Positions 26,213 to 34,929 are shown, counted from the first letter of the stretch. The stretch is 58,916 nt of DNA from Planctomycetota bacterium (GCA_016213895.1 JACQZJ010000194.1:1-58916); one strand, 5' to 3'. The notes: a model not told the origin generated them from the letters alone. Program-made: numbers and translations.

Positions 26213-26533
26213 TCAGCGGCGCCCCGCTGCGCGCGCCGGCCGCCGAGTCCCCGAGCGGCGCGCCTTCCCCACACGCCGTTCCTCAGGCGCCTCCGGCAGC
26301 CCGCGCAGGTACTCCGGGGCAAAGTCCGCGCCGTTCGGCCACACGACCGTGCCCGCGACCGGATCGAGCGTCACTCGGGAGAAGAACTCCGGGTCGCGCA
26401 GCGGCTGGAACACGGGTCCGGTCAGCACGGGCAGCAGGTCGACCCGCCGCGTGGCGCCGTCGTTGAATCCGAGAAGCAGGGCGTGGGCACCCACCAGCTT
26501 GGCGGACTCGATTCTCAGAATGCGGCGGCGCAT
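26213..26533 (-). CDS. DUF2442 protein
   Basis: A 106-aa small protein. LVGAHALLLGFNDGATRRVDLLPVL and FFSRVTLDPVAGTVVWPNGADFAPEYLR are the DUF2442 signature. The last 25 residues are basic and low complexity and extend beyond the usual domain. GGAG lies 6 nt before the ATG. It begins 9 bp after the DUF4160 gene; the two families are frequent neighbours and are thought to form toxin-antitoxin-like modules. Confidence 0.8.
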   Translation of the reverse strand: MRRRILRIESAKLVGAHALLLGFNDGATRRVDLLPVLTGPVFQPLRDPEFFSRVTLDPVAGTVVWPNGADFAPEYLRGLPEAPEERRVGKARRSGTRRPARAAGRR

Positions 26534-26542
26534 GTTGACTCC

Positions 26543-26803
26543 TCACTTGAGCGGCGGAATTGGTCGCAGATGGCCTTCGCTCGCTGCGTTCGCCCAGGCG
26601 TCAAGCAACTCCGCCTCGTGTATTCTAGCCCACTCACGAACCAGGGTCAGCGCGCGGGTCGGAAGTCCACCCTGCAGCACGCGACGGGATAGGATCCCGA
26701 TCACGCCTTCCCAGCCGGCGTAGATGGCGTAGAAGTGCTGCGGAGCATGGTCCCGGAAGTACATGTAGACCGCAATCCCGTAGAAGTACGAGAGTCTCGG
26801 CAT
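26543..26803 (-). CDS. DUF4160 protein
   Basis: An 86-aa protein of the DUF4160 family: MPRLSYFYGIAVYMYFRDH, PQHFYAIYAGWEGVIGI and the C-terminal LVREWARIHEAELLDAW are diagnostic. GAGGG stands just before the ATG. It is the first gene of the pair with DUF2442. The role (toxin-antitoxin-like or regulatory) is known only from family association. Confidence 0.82.
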   Translation of the reverse strand: MPRLSYFYGIAVYMYFRDHAPQHFYAIYAGWEGVIGILSRRVLQGGLPTRALTLVREWARIHEAELLDAWANAASEGHLRPIPPLK

Positions 26804-27253
26804 TCTGCCCTCACCTTGCAGGTCGATGCCCGCAGCTCGTACCCGCTGTCCTTCGGATGACGGCTTCGCGTCCTCCGACCACCGCTCCTCGTCTCTTCAC
26901 GCCCGCACACGCGGGCACGAGTCGGATTCTATCCGCAGGCACTTCGCTCCGGCCGCCCTGGCTTCGCCCCATCGCGGCGGCGCCACCGCGAGTTCGAAGT
27001 CTGAAGTCCGGAGTCGGAAGCAGTAAGACGGTTCGGCCCGCAGCTGTTTCCCGCCACCCTGCGTGGCGTAGCTGGCGCAGCGAGGATCTGCCATCCCTCG
27101 GGAGCCGACCTTCCGCAGCATCCTCGCGGTTCTGCCCGCTCGCGACGCGTCCCCGGGCTCCCTCAGCGCAGGCTGCCGCCCGCAACCCAACTTCAGGAAG
27201 GACGCCGTGCCCAGGTGCTCATCCCGTCACGCCGGCGGAGTCACAGGTGTCGC
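26804..27253. other. Gene-poor stretch with degenerate short repeats
   Basis: About 450 bp upstream of the DUF4160 gene and beyond the end of the SGNH gene. No open frame resembles a known protein. A degenerate 7-bp tandem array lies at 26992-27026 and is listed separately. The rest looks like decayed, low-constraint intergenic DNA. Confidence 0.5.
26992..27026. repeat. Degenerate heptamer tandem repeat
   Basis: Successive 7-mers GTTCGAA, GTCTGAA, GTCCGGA, GTCGGAA and GCAGTAA follow one another without gaps; the first four are near-copies of GTCNGAA. The arrangement resembles short-unit intergenic repeats found in several large-genome environmental bacteria. Confidence 0.5.
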
Positions 27254-27315
27254 GAGTTCAGACGATTCGCCTGAAAGTCGTGAACTCCAGATGAGCCTCT
27301 CCTGCGGAGAGGCTC
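27254..27315 (-). terminator. Two hairpins at the end of the SGNH gene
   Basis: A perfect 10-bp stem with a 3-nt loop (GAGCCTCTCC at 27293-27302, GGAGAGGCTC at 27306-27315) includes part of the stop codon. A second repeat (GAGTTCA at 27254-27260 with TGAACTC at 27281-27287) follows downstream on the minus strand. They probably mark the 3' end of the operon, though a U-tract is absent. Confidence 0.5.
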
Positions 27316-28897
27316 AACGCACGCGCTTGGCCGGGATCTCCTGGCCGCCCGCGGCCAGGACCAGTCCGCTGACCTCGTTGTCCGCGTTGCGCTCGAAGGC
27401 GATGGTCACCTCGCCGACCGTGCGGATGAAGAACCTCGCGTCCGACTCGGCGTACAGCCGCACCCGCTGGCCCCGGTCGACCAGGAAGAGCCGGTCCCCT
27501 TCGCGCGCGATCTCCATGCGGTCCCCGGGAGCGATCTCGTACTTGCCGGCGTAGGCCTCCAGCACCGATGGATCGACCGCGACCTCCGGCTTCTCCTCGG
27601 CCACGAACTCGTGCTCCCGCGCTGCACGAGCCTCCTCGATCCGGGCCGCAAGACGGCTCAGATCCTCGCCCGCACCGCGGGGCAAAGCCCGCGCGACCGC
27701 GGTGCTCCACGCGCGATTCTCGAGGTCGGCGCCAGCGGCGAGCTTCTCCTCGCGAAGCGGTGCGTAGAGTTCCAGACTGGCCCGCAGCAGGGAGCCCTGC
27801 TGCAGGGCCGCCGCCTCGTCCGCGCAGAGCGCGGCCCGATCTACCAGCCAGTCGCGATAATCCGCCTCCGCGGGGCAGGGGAAGTCGTCCTGGCCGGAGT
27901 CGCCGAGCACGAAGCACAGGGGCTCCAGCCTCTCCTCGACCTCGCCGGCGAGTTCGCCGTCGACAAAGAGCCGCGTCCTGCCCAGAAGGTGCCCGTGGGA
28001 GGCGAGCACGCCGTGCCACTCGCCGTTCGCCGCCCCGGCTGGCCCGAGGATCGTCTCGCCATCCACCCCGGTGTAGACCACGCGTCCTTCCAGACCGATG
28101 TCGAGCGTCGCGAAGCCGCCGCCCGTCTGGATGGCGGCGATCGCGCCCTCCTGCTCGGCACGGAAGCTCAAGCCGAACGCGAAGGAGTGCATCTCGTCCG
28201 CCGGCACGAAGCTGAGAGCAGCGGGATCCTCGCCCTGCCGGAGGGTGACGTGGCCGCTGGCCGCGGGTCTCTCGGGCAGGGGCTTCTTGGCGAGCAGCGC
28301 GTCGAACAGGGAAGGAACGACGGCGAAGAACAGCTCCTCGTGGCCGCGGTTGTCGGGGTGGCCCTCGTCGAAGGTGCAACCCTGGACGAAGTGTCCGGCG
28401 CCGTCGTCCAGCGCGCCGAGGAAGTTGACGGCCGGGACGCCCCAGCTCTCGATCAGAGAATTCATGCGCTTCAGCGCCGCGTAGTCCTCGGCGTCGTACT
28501 CGTCGCAGGGATAGCAGAGACCCACGACCGGTATGCGCCCACCCTCGCGGCAGCGCTCGATGATGCGCGGCAGCTTCGCCGCATAGGCCGCCATGCCGGC
28601 GTCCCGGTCCTCCGTCAAGCGCTCGTTGCCCAGGGACAGGCCGATCAGGACGATGCCTGCGCCGGTCGGCTCCAGATCCTGGTCCATGCGCGCCAGCACG
28701 TCCGCCGTGCTGTTCCCGGGCACGGAGACGTTGACCACGCGATAGCCCCGACTCTCGAGAAGCCGTCCGAGGCGCGCTGCATAGCCGTTTTCCAGGTCGT
28801 GCCTCGCCTGATAGCTGGTCACCCACCCCGCCGCCACCGAGGATCCGAGGACCGCGATGGTGCGCCGCGGCTCCTCCGCTTCGGCTCGGCGAGGCAC
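27314..28897 (-). CDS. SGNH/GDSL hydrolase with LamG-like domain
   Basis: A 527-aa protein. Residues 12-200 are an SGNH hydrolase: block I IAVLGSSVAAGW with the nucleophile Ser, Asn in GLSLGNE, and the Asp/His pair in FDEGHPDNRGH. Residues about 215-370 look like a concanavalin/LamG-like sandwich (SFAFGLSFRAEQEGAIAA, ANGEWHGVLA, RLFVDGEL). The C-terminal 100 residues (LEAYAGKYEIAPGDRMEI) resemble the DUF3471 beta domain. GTG 28897 is the first usable start. The frame is open for 26 more codons up to the TAG that ends the preceding gene, which lies in the same frame. A carbohydrate esterase role is likely; no signal peptide is evident. Confidence 0.72.
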   Translation of the reverse strand: MPRRAEAEEPRRTIAVLGSSVAAGWVTSYQARHDLENGYAARLGRLLESRGYRVVNVSVPGNSTADVLARMDQDLEPTGAGIVLIGLSLGNERLTEDRDAGMAAYAAKLPRIIERCREGGRIPVVGLCYPCDEYDAEDYAALKRMNSLIESWGVPAVNFLGALDDGAGHFVQGCTFDEGHPDNRGHEELFFAVVPSLFDALLAKKPLPERPAASGHVTLRQGEDPAALSFVPADEMHSFAFGLSFRAEQEGAIAAIQTGGGFATLDIGLEGRVVYTGVDGETILGPAGAANGEWHGVLASHGHLLGRTRLFVDGELAGEVEERLEPLCFVLGDSGQDDFPCPAEADYRDWLVDRAALCADEAAALQQGSLLRASLELYAPLREEKLAAGADLENRAWSTAVARALPRGAGEDLSRLAARIEEARAAREHEFVAEEKPEVAVDPSVLEAYAGKYEIAPGDRMEIAREGDRLFLVDRGQRVRLYAESDARFFIRTVGEVTIAFERNADNEVSGLVLAAGGQEIPAKRVR

Positions 28898-28975
28898 CGC
28901 TCGGGTCGCCTGCAGCGCCCCATCGGCTCCCCGGTATACGAAGCGCGCCCCCTCGAGTTGGCCCGAGCGGCCCCG

Positions 28976-30991
28976 CTACCACACGACCTGGTCCCTGGAA
29001 TACGCGTCCCAGACGGTCTCGAACCACTCGTCGCAGCACGGGATCGGGCGGATGTCGACCCAGCGCGCGTGCGGCTCCATGCCCTCGTCCAGGAAGACCT
29101 CCTGGATCTTCTGCTGCACGAAGGCGTCCGCAGCGCTCGGCTGGAAACGCCACTCGTCGCCGAAGCCCGCGCACGGCCGCGCGCCCTGCGGGGCGAGCAC
29201 CAGGCTCGAGCCGCGCGAGCCGCCGCCGTGCTCGAGGAAGTCCTTGATGGCGAAGAGGACGACGCGGTGCGTCAGGCAGAGGTCGCGGGCGATGAAGGCC
29301 GCGAGCAGGGCGTGCGGCCCGGACACGCGCATGTCCGCCGCGAGCTTATCCCAGAGCCGCTCCGCGCCCGTGAGCGCCGCGGCCACGCGCGCCGGCCCGC
29401 GCGCAATGGCGGCGACCTCGGACATGCGCGCCTGGATCTCGGCGATGACCTCGTTCGGCGTGGGCTCGGCCCCGCTCCCGGCGCGCGTGACGCGGCGCGC
29501 GAACTCCAGGCAGCGCTCCACGCGCGGCGCGCTCCACTCGAGGAACTCCTGGAGCGGCGGAGCCGGCTCCGGACAGCGCCGCGCGATGTACTCGGCGGCG
29601 CGCGCCGCCCCCACCTGGCCAGCGTTCAGCGCCGCTCCGCCCGGCCGTTTCACGCCGTGCGTGCCGTTCACCTCGCCCACGGGGAAGAGGCGCCCCACGC
29701 TCGACTGCCACCACACGTCCCCCCTGAGGCCGCCGTTCATGTGCTGCGCGCACACCGCTATCTCCAGCCGCTCGCGCTCCAAATCGATGCCCTTGCCGCG
29801 GAACAGGTCCACGGCCGCCGGGTTCATGGCCAGCAGGCGCTCGATGGGCCGCGCCTGCGTGGCGCGGCTTCGCGCCAGGTACGCGGCCGCTTCCGCGTCG
29901 AGCAGGTCGAGCGAAAACGCGGCCCACCCCTCCTTGCCGGCTGGGTTCGCGGTGAAGTCGAGGAACACGCGCCGCCCGCGCTCCCCCGTCTCGCGATAGA
30001 CCAGGAGGTCGATGAGCGACGAGCCGAAGCCAGCGATCTTGTCGGCGTCGAACGGCCACTGATATCCCTTGCGGAAGATCGCGTTGGCCAATGTCGCCAT
30101 GTCCGGGAAACACTCGCACAGGAAATCCCGCTCCTCGCCGCCTTCGGCGCCGGTGGAGACATAGCGCGGGATGACCTGCTGGTAGCTGCCGGACATGTTC
30201 CAGCGCAGGCCGATCGAGGCCAGTCCGAACTGCATCTCGGTGAGGTTGTTGGCCACGGCGCCGATCTCGAGCCCCAAGCCGAGCGAGCAGATCTGGCTCC
30301 CCGGATAGACGGAAGCCGCGTACAGCCCGCCCGGGCCGCCCGTGGCCAGGACGACGTTCGTGGCGTTGAACACCTCGAAGCCGAACGACGGGCCGCCGAG
30401 CGCCTCGCGGTTGAGCACGATCGCGCCGCAGGCGCTCCTCCCGCCCGCGTCGTCGCGCGTGAGCAGAGCCACGACCTGGTGACAATCGAACACCTCGATG
30501 CCGCGCACGTGCACCTCGCGCCCAAGACACCCGCACATCTGGCGCGAGGTGAGCGGCCCCGCGGACGTGGCGCGCGCGCTCGCGTCGTGGTCCGTGCGAT
30601 ACCCAGGGAAGCCGCCGTGGCGCTCGTGCGGGAAGGGCACGCCCAGGCTGACCAGGTTGAAGAAGGCCGCGGGCGAGCAGAGCGCCTCGACCAGGGCGAT
30701 GTCGCCGTGCACGCAGCCGCCGGCGAAGAGGTCGCGCGCCATGCGCAGCGGCGAGTCCTCGCGCCCGGCGGCGAGCGAGAGCTTGTAGTAGGTCTGCTTG
30801 TCCGAGCCGGCGTTCGCCGACGTGCCCGCGCCCCAACGCTCGGTCACGAGCGCGAGGTCGCGCAGGCCGCGGCGGTGCAGCTCGAGCGCCGCGCACAGCC
30901 CGGCCGCGCCGCTGCCAATGACCAGCGTGTTCCCGGAATACACGGGCAGCTCCACCCCGCCGAACCTCGCCGTCGTTTTCGACAAGCCCAC
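28976..30991 (-). CDS. Fumarate-reductase-like FAD flavoprotein
   Basis: A 671-aa FAD-dependent oxidoreductase of the fumarate reductase/succinate dehydrogenase flavoprotein superfamily (also L-aspartate oxidase and adenylyl-sulfate reductase). The dinucleotide-binding GSGAAGLCAALE is near residue 28, TNVVLATGGPGGLY is the second FAD contact, and HMNGGL with VGEVNGTHGVKRPGGAALNAGQVGAARAAEYI is the C-terminal flavin-binding stretch. GTG 30991 follows AAGGAG at 9 nt. It begins 19 bp after the OYE-like gene, so the two probably form one redox enzyme system. The substrate is unknown; the usual succinate-binding residues cannot be confirmed by eye. Confidence 0.8.
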   Translation of the reverse strand: MGLSKTTARFGGVELPVYSGNTLVIGSGAAGLCAALELHRRGLRDLALVTERWGAGTSANAGSDKQTYYKLSLAAGREDSPLRMARDLFAGGCVHGDIALVEALCSPAAFFNLVSLGVPFPHERHGGFPGYRTDHDASARATSAGPLTSRQMCGCLGREVHVRGIEVFDCHQVVALLTRDDAGGRSACGAIVLNREALGGPSFGFEVFNATNVVLATGGPGGLYAASVYPGSQICSLGLGLEIGAVANNLTEMQFGLASIGLRWNMSGSYQQVIPRYVSTGAEGGEERDFLCECFPDMATLANAIFRKGYQWPFDADKIAGFGSSLIDLLVYRETGERGRRVFLDFTANPAGKEGWAAFSLDLLDAEAAAYLARSRATQARPIERLLAMNPAAVDLFRGKGIDLERERLEIAVCAQHMNGGLRGDVWWQSSVGRLFPVGEVNGTHGVKRPGGAALNAGQVGAARAAEYIARRCPEPAPPLQEFLEWSAPRVERCLEFARRVTRAGSGAEPTPNEVIAEIQARMSEVAAIARGPARVAAALTGAERLWDKLAADMRVSGPHALLAAFIARDLCLTHRVVLFAIKDFLEHGGGSRGSSLVLAPQGARPCAGFGDEWRFQPSAADAFVQQKIQEVFLDEGMEPHARWVDIRPIPCCDEWFETVWDAYSRDQVVW

Positions 30992-31010
30992 GGCCGCTCT
31001 CTCCTTTCGA

Positions 31011-32366
31011 TCAGCCTCGAGCGCCTTTCGCCCGCCTGCGCCCGGCGCGCAGCTCCGGCAGGTAGACCTCCCGGTCGCGCACCACGCAGCCGGCCTTGCC
31101 TCCGTCCCGCATGATCTGCGAGCAGCGCGAGCAGGCGATGCACAGCTCGCCCTCCTCGAGGCGGCCGCGGCGCGCGAGGCGGCGCGGGAAGTCCGGACAG
31201 GCGAAGGCGTTTCGCCCCGCGCCGACGAGCGCCGCCCCGCCCTGCTCCACGACCCCGGCTCCCACGTGCGGGAAGTGCTGGCGCAGCCAGCTGTAGCCCG
31301 TGCCGACCACGGGCACATAGGACACGGCGCGCTGCACGCGCGCGCCAGCGCCGATCAGGCGCGCGACACCGGCGAGCGGATGCTCCGGCGGCGCAGCCGC
31401 GCCCGCGAGCGCCGCGCCGTACGGCCGGCCAAGGTGCGGCAGGACGCGCGGATGGCCGAGCGTCACGTTGAGCAGCCCGCAGCCCAGCGCGCCGAGCCGG
31501 CGCGCCAGCTCCTCGGCCTCGGCGAGGTCCGGCTCTTCCGGCCTCTCGCGATCGGCGCCGAAGCCGAAGGGATAGGGGAAGCCGTCCCAGGCGTTCATGC
31601 GGCACGCGAGGAGCAGATGCGGAAGGCGCGCGCCGATGCGCTCGATCGTCTCGCACAGGAAGCGCGTGCGGTTCTCGAAGGAGCCGCCGTAGCGCGAATC
31701 CGGGCGCGCGTGCGCGCCGAGCAGCTCGGAGAGCAAGTAGCCGTGGCACGCTTTCACGTCCACGCCGTCGAAGCCGGCGGCCGCGGCGCATTCCGCCGCC
31801 ATCAAGAAGTCGTCCTGCAGCCGGTCCAGCTCCTCGTCCGTGACGAGCGCGCGGCCGGGAGGAAGGCCGAGCGCCTCATCCAGCAGCGGATGGTGCCGCG
31901 CGATGACTGGCGCCGGCCGGCCGGCTGCGTCGCGCCGCCAGCGCCCGGCGTGCGTGAGCTGCAGGATGAGCAGCACTTCCTGCGGGCCGCCCTGCGGCGC
32001 GCGCGCCGCGCAGCGCGTCTCCTCCACGAGCTGGCGGAAGCGGCCAACGGTCTCCTGGCCGATGCAGAGCTGGCGCGGATTCGAGCGCGCGTCCGGCCGC
32101 ACCGCGGTCGCCTCGAACCAGATGAGAGCAGAGCCTCCGGCGGCGAAGCGGGCGTAGCGGCGCGTGGTGAGTTCCCCCGGCGATCCGCAAGGCTCGCCGT
32201 CGCAGCCCTCCATGGGCGGGAGGGCGCAGCGGTTGGCGAAGCGCCGCCCGCTGGCCACGAACGGCTCGAGCAAAACTTGGGCCCCGGCGGCATACGGGAT
32301 CTCGACCTCGAGACGCGAGGCCTCGGCGAGCAGCGCGTCCCGGTCGGCATAGGGAAAGGACTTCAT
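31011..32366 (-). CDS. OYE-like flavin oxidoreductase with Fe-S motif
   Basis: A 451-aa old-yellow-enzyme-type NADH:flavin oxidoreductase, the FMN half of enoate/2,4-dienoyl-CoA reductases. The TIM-barrel landmarks are LQLTHAGRW, the active-site ACHGYLLSELLGAHARPD and RYGGSFENRTRF. The C-terminus has CIACSRCSQIM with a further Cys in GCVVRD, matching the [4Fe-4S] site of dienoyl-CoA reductases. The FAD/NAD domain normally fused in about 650-aa enzymes is absent. The next gene encodes a separate flavoprotein that could supply electrons. I start at ATG 32366; TTG 32375 is an alternative. It is 16 bp downstream of rarA. Confidence 0.82.
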   Translation of the reverse strand: MKSFPYADRDALLAEASRLEVEIPYAAGAQVLLEPFVASGRRFANRCALPPMEGCDGEPCGSPGELTTRRYARFAAGGSALIWFEATAVRPDARSNPRQLCIGQETVGRFRQLVEETRCAARAPQGGPQEVLLILQLTHAGRWRRDAAGRPAPVIARHHPLLDEALGLPPGRALVTDEELDRLQDDFLMAAECAAAAGFDGVDVKACHGYLLSELLGAHARPDSRYGGSFENRTRFLCETIERIGARLPHLLLACRMNAWDGFPYPFGFGADRERPEEPDLAEAEELARRLGALGCGLLNVTLGHPRVLPHLGRPYGAALAGAAAPPEHPLAGVARLIGAGARVQRAVSYVPVVGTGYSWLRQHFPHVGAGVVEQGGAALVGAGRNAFACPDFPRRLARRGRLEEGELCIACSRCSQIMRDGGKAGCVVRDREVYLPELRAGRRRAKGARG

Positions 32367-32382
32367 CGCGGGCAAAGCACAA

Positions 32383-33714
32383 TCAGGGCGGCGCCGGCGG
32401 CGCGCCGCGCTCCTTCAGCCAGGCGAGGAACTTGCGTATCCACTGCTCGTGGCCGCGGTCGCTCGGCTCATAGTAGGTCTTCTCGACCCCGAGATAGTCC
32501 TGGTCGACCCAGCCGCGCGGCGCGTCGTGCGCGTAGCGGTAGCCCTCGCCGTGGCCGAGCTGGCGCGCGCCGCCGTAATGGCCGTCGCGCAGGTGCTTCG
32601 GCACCGGCACGGTGCGCTGGTTCTTCACGTCGTCCATGGCCTGCCACACGGCGCGCGCCGAGGCGTTCGACTTGGGAGAGCACGCCATGTAGATCGCGGC
32701 CTGGGCGAGGGTGAGCTGGCACTCGGGCAGGCCGACGCGCTCGGTGATCTCGCACGCCGCGGCCGCCACCGAGAGCGCGCGCGGATCGGCGTTGCCGATG
32801 TCCTCGGAGGCGAGGATGGCGATGCGCCGCGCGATGAAGCGCGGGTCCTCCCCGGCGACGAGCATGCGCGCCAGCCAGTAGACCGCGGCGTCCGGATCGC
32901 TGCCGCGCATGGACTTGATGAAGGCCGAGGCCGCGTCGTAGTGGTCGTCGCCCGTGGCGTCGTAGCGCAGCGCCTTCCTCTGGATCGACTCCTCGGCAGT
33001 CGCCAGGTCGATGACCGCCTTGCCGCCGGCCGCGGTGCTGGAGAGCACCGCGATCTCGAGCGCCGTGAGCGCGCGCCGCGCGTCGCCGTCGCACAGGCGC
33101 GCCCAGTGCGCGAGCGCGTCCGCCGCGACCTCGACCTCGAGGCGGCCGTAGCCGCGCTCCGGGTCGGCGAGCGCGCGGCGCATGAGCACGAGCACGTCCT
33201 CTTCCGCGAGCGGCTCGAACTGGAAAATCTGCGAGCGGCTCACGAGAGCGCTGTTCACCGCGAAGAACGGGTTCTCGGTGGTGGCGCCGATGAGAGTGAT
33301 CACGCCGCGCTCCACGTCGCCAAGCAGCACGTCCTGCTGGTTCCTGGTGAAGCGGTGGATCTCGTCGAGAAAGAGGATGGTGCCGCGCCCCTTCGCCCCG
33401 AGGCGGCCTGCCGCCTCGTCGAGGATGGCGCGGATCTCCTTCACGCCGATCGAGGCGGCGTTGGCGCGCTCGAAGTGGCGCTGGGTGGCGCCGGCGATCA
33501 CCTCGGCAAGCGCGGTCTTGCCCGTGCCAGGCGGCCCGTAGAAGATGACGCTGGTGATGCGGTCGGCCTCGAGCATGCGGCGCAAGAGCTTGCCAGGCCC
33601 GAGGAAGTGCTCTTGGCCCACGAACTCGGCCAGCGCACGCGGCCGCATGCGCAGCGCCAGCGGCTCGGCGCGGCCGAGGTTCTGCTCGCGGCTCTCGGCG
33701 AAGAGATCCTCCAT
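32383..33714 (-). CDS. rarA: Replication-associated recombination protein A
   Basis: A 443-aa AAA+ ATPase of the RarA/MgsA family, acting at stalled replication forks. Walker A GPPGTGKTALAEVIA is near residue 62, Walker B FLDEIHRF near 115, sensor 1 ATTENPFF, and the family-specific C-terminal tetramerisation region (AFIKSMRGSDPDAAVYWLARML, EDIGNADP, HYGGARQLGHGEGYRYAHD). Length and motifs match the family well. It is the first gene of a possible operon with the OYE-like and flavoprotein genes. This is the most securely named gene in the region. Confidence 0.95.
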   Translation of the reverse strand: MEDLFAESREQNLGRAEPLALRMRPRALAEFVGQEHFLGPGKLLRRMLEADRITSVIFYGPPGTGKTALAEVIAGATQRHFERANAASIGVKEIRAILDEAAGRLGAKGRGTILFLDEIHRFTRNQQDVLLGDVERGVITLIGATTENPFFAVNSALVSRSQIFQFEPLAEEDVLVLMRRALADPERGYGRLEVEVAADALAHWARLCDGDARRALTALEIAVLSSTAAGGKAVIDLATAEESIQRKALRYDATGDDHYDAASAFIKSMRGSDPDAAVYWLARMLVAGEDPRFIARRIAILASEDIGNADPRALSVAAAACEITERVGLPECQLTLAQAAIYMACSPKSNASARAVWQAMDDVKNQRTVPVPKHLRDGHYGGARQLGHGEGYRYAHDAPRGWVDQDYLGVEKTYYEPSDRGHEQWIRKFLAWLKERGAPPAPP

Positions 33715-33830
33715 CGGAGAAGACCACCCGCGGCGGCGTTCCGCGCCGTTTCGGCTGGAACGTACCTGGACGCGTTTCGCTTAGAGTGTACCGGCCGCGC
33801 GCGGCCCGGAAGACCCGGAGTCCTGTTCCG

Positions 33831-34640
33831 ATGAGATACGCCCTTCTCCTCGTCCTGGCGGCCTGCACTCTCTTGCCGCGGCACGCGCCGCAGCGGTCCC
33901 CGCTGCCCGATTCCCTCGCGGTCTTCCTCATGAACGAGCACCATCCGGCCATGTCGCCCGTGCTCTACACGCACGCGCGGCACGTGGATCCGGCGGTGAT
34001 GGGCAGGCAAATGGCCTGCGCCGAGTGCCACCACACGCTGAAGGAGCGCCCGGACGAAATCCCGGCAAGCTGCGGCGACTGCCATCCGCAAGCTCTCGAA
34101 GCCGGGGAGCACGACGAGAGCCTGCCGCATGACGAGGCCCAGCCGCCCGACCTCTGAGCGGCGATCCATAAGGTGTGCAGGTCCTGCCACACCATCCCCG
34201 CCAACCCTGACCAGGACGGCGTGATGACGGATTGCGCCGAGTGTCACCTGCCCAAGCGCGGCGCTCCGTCCGTCCGCGCGCTCCTTCCGGCCGGCCGCAT
34301 TCGCCCCACCTATGTGTTCGACTCGTCGGTGCCCGAAACCGAGAAGAGCGCCTGGATCGAGGCGTTCCGCGCGGGCCTCGACGTGTACCAGGTCGCCGCG
34401 GTCGAGCTGCCGGGGGGAGGAGCGGTCCCGGCGAGGATCGAGGTGTCGCTCGACATGGGCGAGGGGCAGACCGACACGGGCGCCGCCTTCCTCGCGGCGC
34501 GCGCCCGCGCCGTGCTTCACCTTCACCGGGTCCGCGTCGAGGTCGAGAGCCCTCCGGTGGTGGGAACGGAACGGGGGGAGGTCGCGCGCTCCGCCCTGGC
34601 CGACGTGGCCGAGCGGCTGTCCGACGCGATCGGCCCGTAG
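33831..34640 (+). CDS. Four-haem cytochrome c lipoprotein interrupted by an in-frame TGA
   Basis: A single reading frame runs from ATG 33831 to the stop ending at 34640 but contains TGA at 34155-34157 (codon 109). The N-terminus has a short lipobox-type signal (LVLAAC, Cys12). Haem motifs are CAECH (63-67) and CGDCH (81-85) before the TGA, and CRSCH (116-120) and CAECH (135-139) after it. A further 125 residues form an unknown C-terminal domain (TYVFDSSVPETEKSAWIEAF). Motif spacing is of the class III cytochrome c type. Because frame and haem pattern continue across the TGA, this is one gene. It carries a nonsense mutation, a recoded codon or a base error. A hairpin begins 14 nt after the TGA. 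Confidence 0.75.
34172..34193 (+). other. Hairpin just after the in-frame TGA (bSECIS-like geometry)
   Basis: GGTGTGCAG (34172-34180) pairs with CTG (34184-34186) and CACACC (34188-34193) around a GTC loop, with one bulged C: nine base pairs. The loop begins 23 nt after the TGA and its first base is G, which agrees with the loose bacterial SECIS consensus. The stem lies over a CxxCH codon stretch and could be fortuitous. Confidence 0.4.
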
Positions 34641-34734
34641 CGCGCCCGCGCCGTTCGTCCATCTTCTGGACTGCGGCCTGCGGCGAGCACTCCGGCCGCG
34701 GCGCGGTTCCGGCCGACCAACGCAAGAAACTGCG

Positions 34735-34764
34735 TCAACATTGGCCGGGGTCCGTGCGTAGAAT
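34735..34764 (+). promoter_or_regulatory. Sigma-70-like promoter for the ABC operon
   Basis: TCAACA (34735-34740, four of six matches to TTGACA) and TAGAAT (34759-34764, five of six matches to TATAAT) are separated by 18 nt. They lie in the 289-bp gap before the ABC transporter genes and would give a leader of about 160 nt. Confidence 0.4.
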
Positions 34765-34929
34765 GCGGAGCTTTGTCGTACCCGGCGGCAGCGCGCAGCC
34801 CCAAGTCGTTTCAGCGCAAGGGCGGCGAAACCGCTTCAGGCGGCATGCACGTTGCTTGACCGGGTCGAGACTGGAAGGAAACATCCGGCAGCGTCGGGTC
34901 TGGCGTTGTCGCTTTCCAAGGGTCAGCAC

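Noticed and set aside
34155-34157. Genome-wide reassignment of TGA to a sense codon
   Set aside because: Many intact genes here end at TGA in ATGA or TGATG overlaps and tryptophan is encoded by TGG, so TGA is a normal stop in this organism.
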